Positions 62,687-64,000 of a stretch of 64,000 nucleotides of DNA are shown here, one piece after another; within the stretch, counting starts at the first letter, position 1, and the number at the start of each line of letters is the position of its first letter. The notes under the pieces were generated by a model. That model did no database searches and was not told the DNA's origin. It saw only the letters and a program-made list of their open reading frames with translations. The stretch is from CALMEC01 sp963706315 (lineage in GTDB: Bacteria > Actinomycetota > Thermoleophilia > Miltoncostaeales > Miltoncostaeaceae). The stretch is from NCBI GenBank assembly GCA_963706315.1, contig CAVPMA010000019.1:248001-312000 (forward strand), given 5' to 3'. The position numbers and the translations under genes were made by a program.

Positions 62687-63934
62687 TCAGGTGGGTAGCT
62701 CAACGGGGATGCGGCCGCAGATCAGCGTGAGCATGGCCAGAAGCGAGTCGAGTCTTCGGAACCCGCGGGCGCGGTGGCTGACCAACCGCACGGTTGAGTT
62801 CATGCCCTCGAGGCGGGCGTTCGAGAGCCGTAGCGCGATGGCGTTGGCGATGTACTGGCGGTGGGTGTCGAGGGTCAGGGCGGTGCGGATGAACGGGTCG
62901 AGCTCGCTCACGCACGCCGCGTAGATCCACTCGTCGAGTAGCCCCATCGCCTCGTCGTGATCTCGTGCCTGGTAGACGGCCCGCAGCAGCTCGACGAGCA
63001 GCCACCCGCGGTAGAGGTCTTGGTTGGTCTCGGCGAGCTCGTCGAGGATCGAGCGGTCCTGGGGCCTGAGGTTCGCGGCGCGCCGGCGGATCGCGAAGCG
63101 CGTTCCTTTGATCCACGCAGCCCGCTCAGGATCCGTTTCGCGTAGCTGCTGCCACAGCCCACGCCTGAGCTCGTCGAGGGCCTGGGTGGCGAGCCGGATC
63201 ACGTGGAAGGGATCGGCGCAGATCCTGGCGTTGGGGCAGTGATCTCGGCAGGCGCGGATCCACCCGCCGTGAAGATCCAGCGACACCGCCTCGACCTGCC
63301 GGCAGCGCTCGGGTCCCAGCGCTTGGAAGAACGCGGCAGCGGTCTGCTCGCTCCTGCCGGGAGCGGCCCACACCAGCCTGCCTGAGTCGTGGTCGGTGAC
63401 GCACATCAGGTAGCGGTGGCCCTTGCGGTAGGCGACCTCGTCGATCCCGATCCGCCTGAGCCCGTCGAGGCCGTCCCCGGATCTGGTGGCGGTGTGCTCT
63501 GTGACCACCCGCTCGATCATCCGCCCGACCGTCTGCCAGTCGACTCGTTGCAACTGGGCGACCGTGCTCTTCGGGGCGGCGCGGGCAAGCCACACGCAGG
63601 TGTCCTCAAACGCCCGGGTGAAGCGCGAGCCGGCCCGCGCCCACGCGACCCGCTCACCTCGCACACCGCAATCCGGGCAGGCGACCCGGTGGATCTCGCA
63701 GCGGATCACGCACCGCACACGAAACAGGTCGAGATGACGCCAGCTTGTGACCCGGCGATCGTAGGCCGAGCGCACTCGTTGGCCGCACCCCGAGCAGAAC
63801 ATCCGCCGCCGCGCCCTGAGCGCCACGTCGACTACGACGATCGCGTCGCCGTGCGCCTCCTCGGTGATCTCGACGCCGACGACCCGCTCGCGCTCCATCC
63901 CGAGCAGGCGCTTGAATACCTGTGCCAGGCGCAT
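62687..63934 (-). CDS. ISL3-family transposase
   Basis: 415 residues, full length for the family. An N-terminal zinc domain (MFCSGCGQRVRSAYDRR; CPDCGVRG), then an HTH-like region and the DDE core: LRRIGIDEVAYRKGHRYLMC (first Asp), SLDLHGGWIRACRDHCPNAR (second Asp) and a later Glu in LSNARLEGMNSTVRLVSHRA. It moves its IS by cut-and-paste. The left end of the element is probably near 62660-62690; the right end is at or beyond the window edge. Confidence 0.93.
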   Translation of the reverse strand: MRLAQVFKRLLGMERERVVGVEITEEAHGDAIVVVDVALRARRRMFCSGCGQRVRSAYDRRVTSWRHLDLFRVRCVIRCEIHRVACPDCGVRGERVAWARAGSRFTRAFEDTCVWLARAAPKSTVAQLQRVDWQTVGRMIERVVTEHTATRSGDGLDGLRRIGIDEVAYRKGHRYLMCVTDHDSGRLVWAAPGRSEQTAAAFFQALGPERCRQVEAVSLDLHGGWIRACRDHCPNARICADPFHVIRLATQALDELRRGLWQQLRETDPERAAWIKGTRFAIRRRAANLRPQDRSILDELAETNQDLYRGWLLVELLRAVYQARDHDEAMGLLDEWIYAACVSELDPFIRTALTLDTHRQYIANAIALRLSNARLEGMNSTVRLVSHRARGFRRLDSLLAMLTLICGRIPVELPT

Positions 63935-64000
63935 CCCGATCTCCTCGCTTCGCTTCCTGAGAAGCTGCGAGGCTACGAGGAGCCACGGATCGCGCCTGGC

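Noticed and set aside
1..64000. Complete tRNA or rRNA genes
   Set aside because: Only 3' halves were found (56205-56252 and the 56-bp elements). No full cloverleaf or rRNA segment is visible by eye; a tRNAscan-SE run would settle it.
1..64000. CRISPR arrays
   Set aside because: The short repeats seen are dispersed, differ in length of spacing and are not in regularly spaced arrays; no cas genes present.

Overview
The window reads as a high-GC (visibly near 70%) Gram-positive chromosome. LeuS-ComEA-ComEC order, an ICL2-type isocitrate lyase, MreB, TreT-like glycosyltransferases, RDD/DUF389/DUF4239 membrane proteins and many MarR/Lrp regulators point to Actinobacteria, and the integrase-tail-rich layout is reminiscent of Thermoleophilia. 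That placement is an inference. No rRNA, complete tRNA or CRISPR array is visible.

Layout. 1-17.2 kb is orderly chromosome with intact genes: the end of an MMPL transporter, a shared bidirectional terminator, comEC and comEA (DNA uptake), leuS, a GNAT enzyme, a small HTH protein, a translationally coupled lipoprotein/cytosolic pair that looks like a toxin with its immunity protein, a MarR regulator, a DUF11 surface protein, a PlsC acyltransferase, aceA, a GST and a run of small membrane proteins. 17.7-29.5 kb is a patchwork: frameshifted antiporter and oxidoreductase genes, an aldo/keto reductase, a SpoIIAA-like protein, two neighbouring genes sharing an LQxxxGNxAV N-terminal motif (one with an Hcp-like C-terminal domain), integrase remnants, mreB, a zinc-ribbon pair and a truncated LiaF-like gene.

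29.6-37.6 kb is an aromatic amino acid degradation cluster (hmgA, hppD, FAH-type hydrolase, a frameshifted acyl-CoA synthetase, O-methyltransferase, phenylalanine hydroxylase) with two Lrp/AsnC regulators. Together it would carry phenylalanine to tyrosine, then through homogentisate to fumarate and acetoacetate, with the CoA ligase capturing the acid; an aminotransferase and a clear maleylacetoacetate isomerase are not in the cluster. 38-41 kb is a chain of very small genes joined by 4-bp overlaps, phage- or element-like. 41-56.6 kb mixes small stress/metabolic genes (SnoaL-like, Mth938-like, DUF389, quinone oxidoreductase-like, VOC plus MarR, multicopper oxidase, methyltransferase, hydrolase-cyclase fusion) with many copies of short dispersed repeats and tRNA-derived scars.

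57.2-62.6 kb is a direct tandem duplication of a 2.7-kb galT-TreT module, each copy carrying an integrase C-terminal tail, followed by an ISL3-family transposase that runs to the window edge.

Cross-cutting observations: (1) at least seven pieces of one intergenic repeat family, three copies of an exactly 56-bp element, three copies of a small-protein module and two copies of the mreB leader mark this as an integration hot spot; (2) about a dozen genes between 17.7 and 60.5 kb are broken by single-base indels, mostly in short G/C runs, so either the assembly carries indel errors or the accessory region is decaying.
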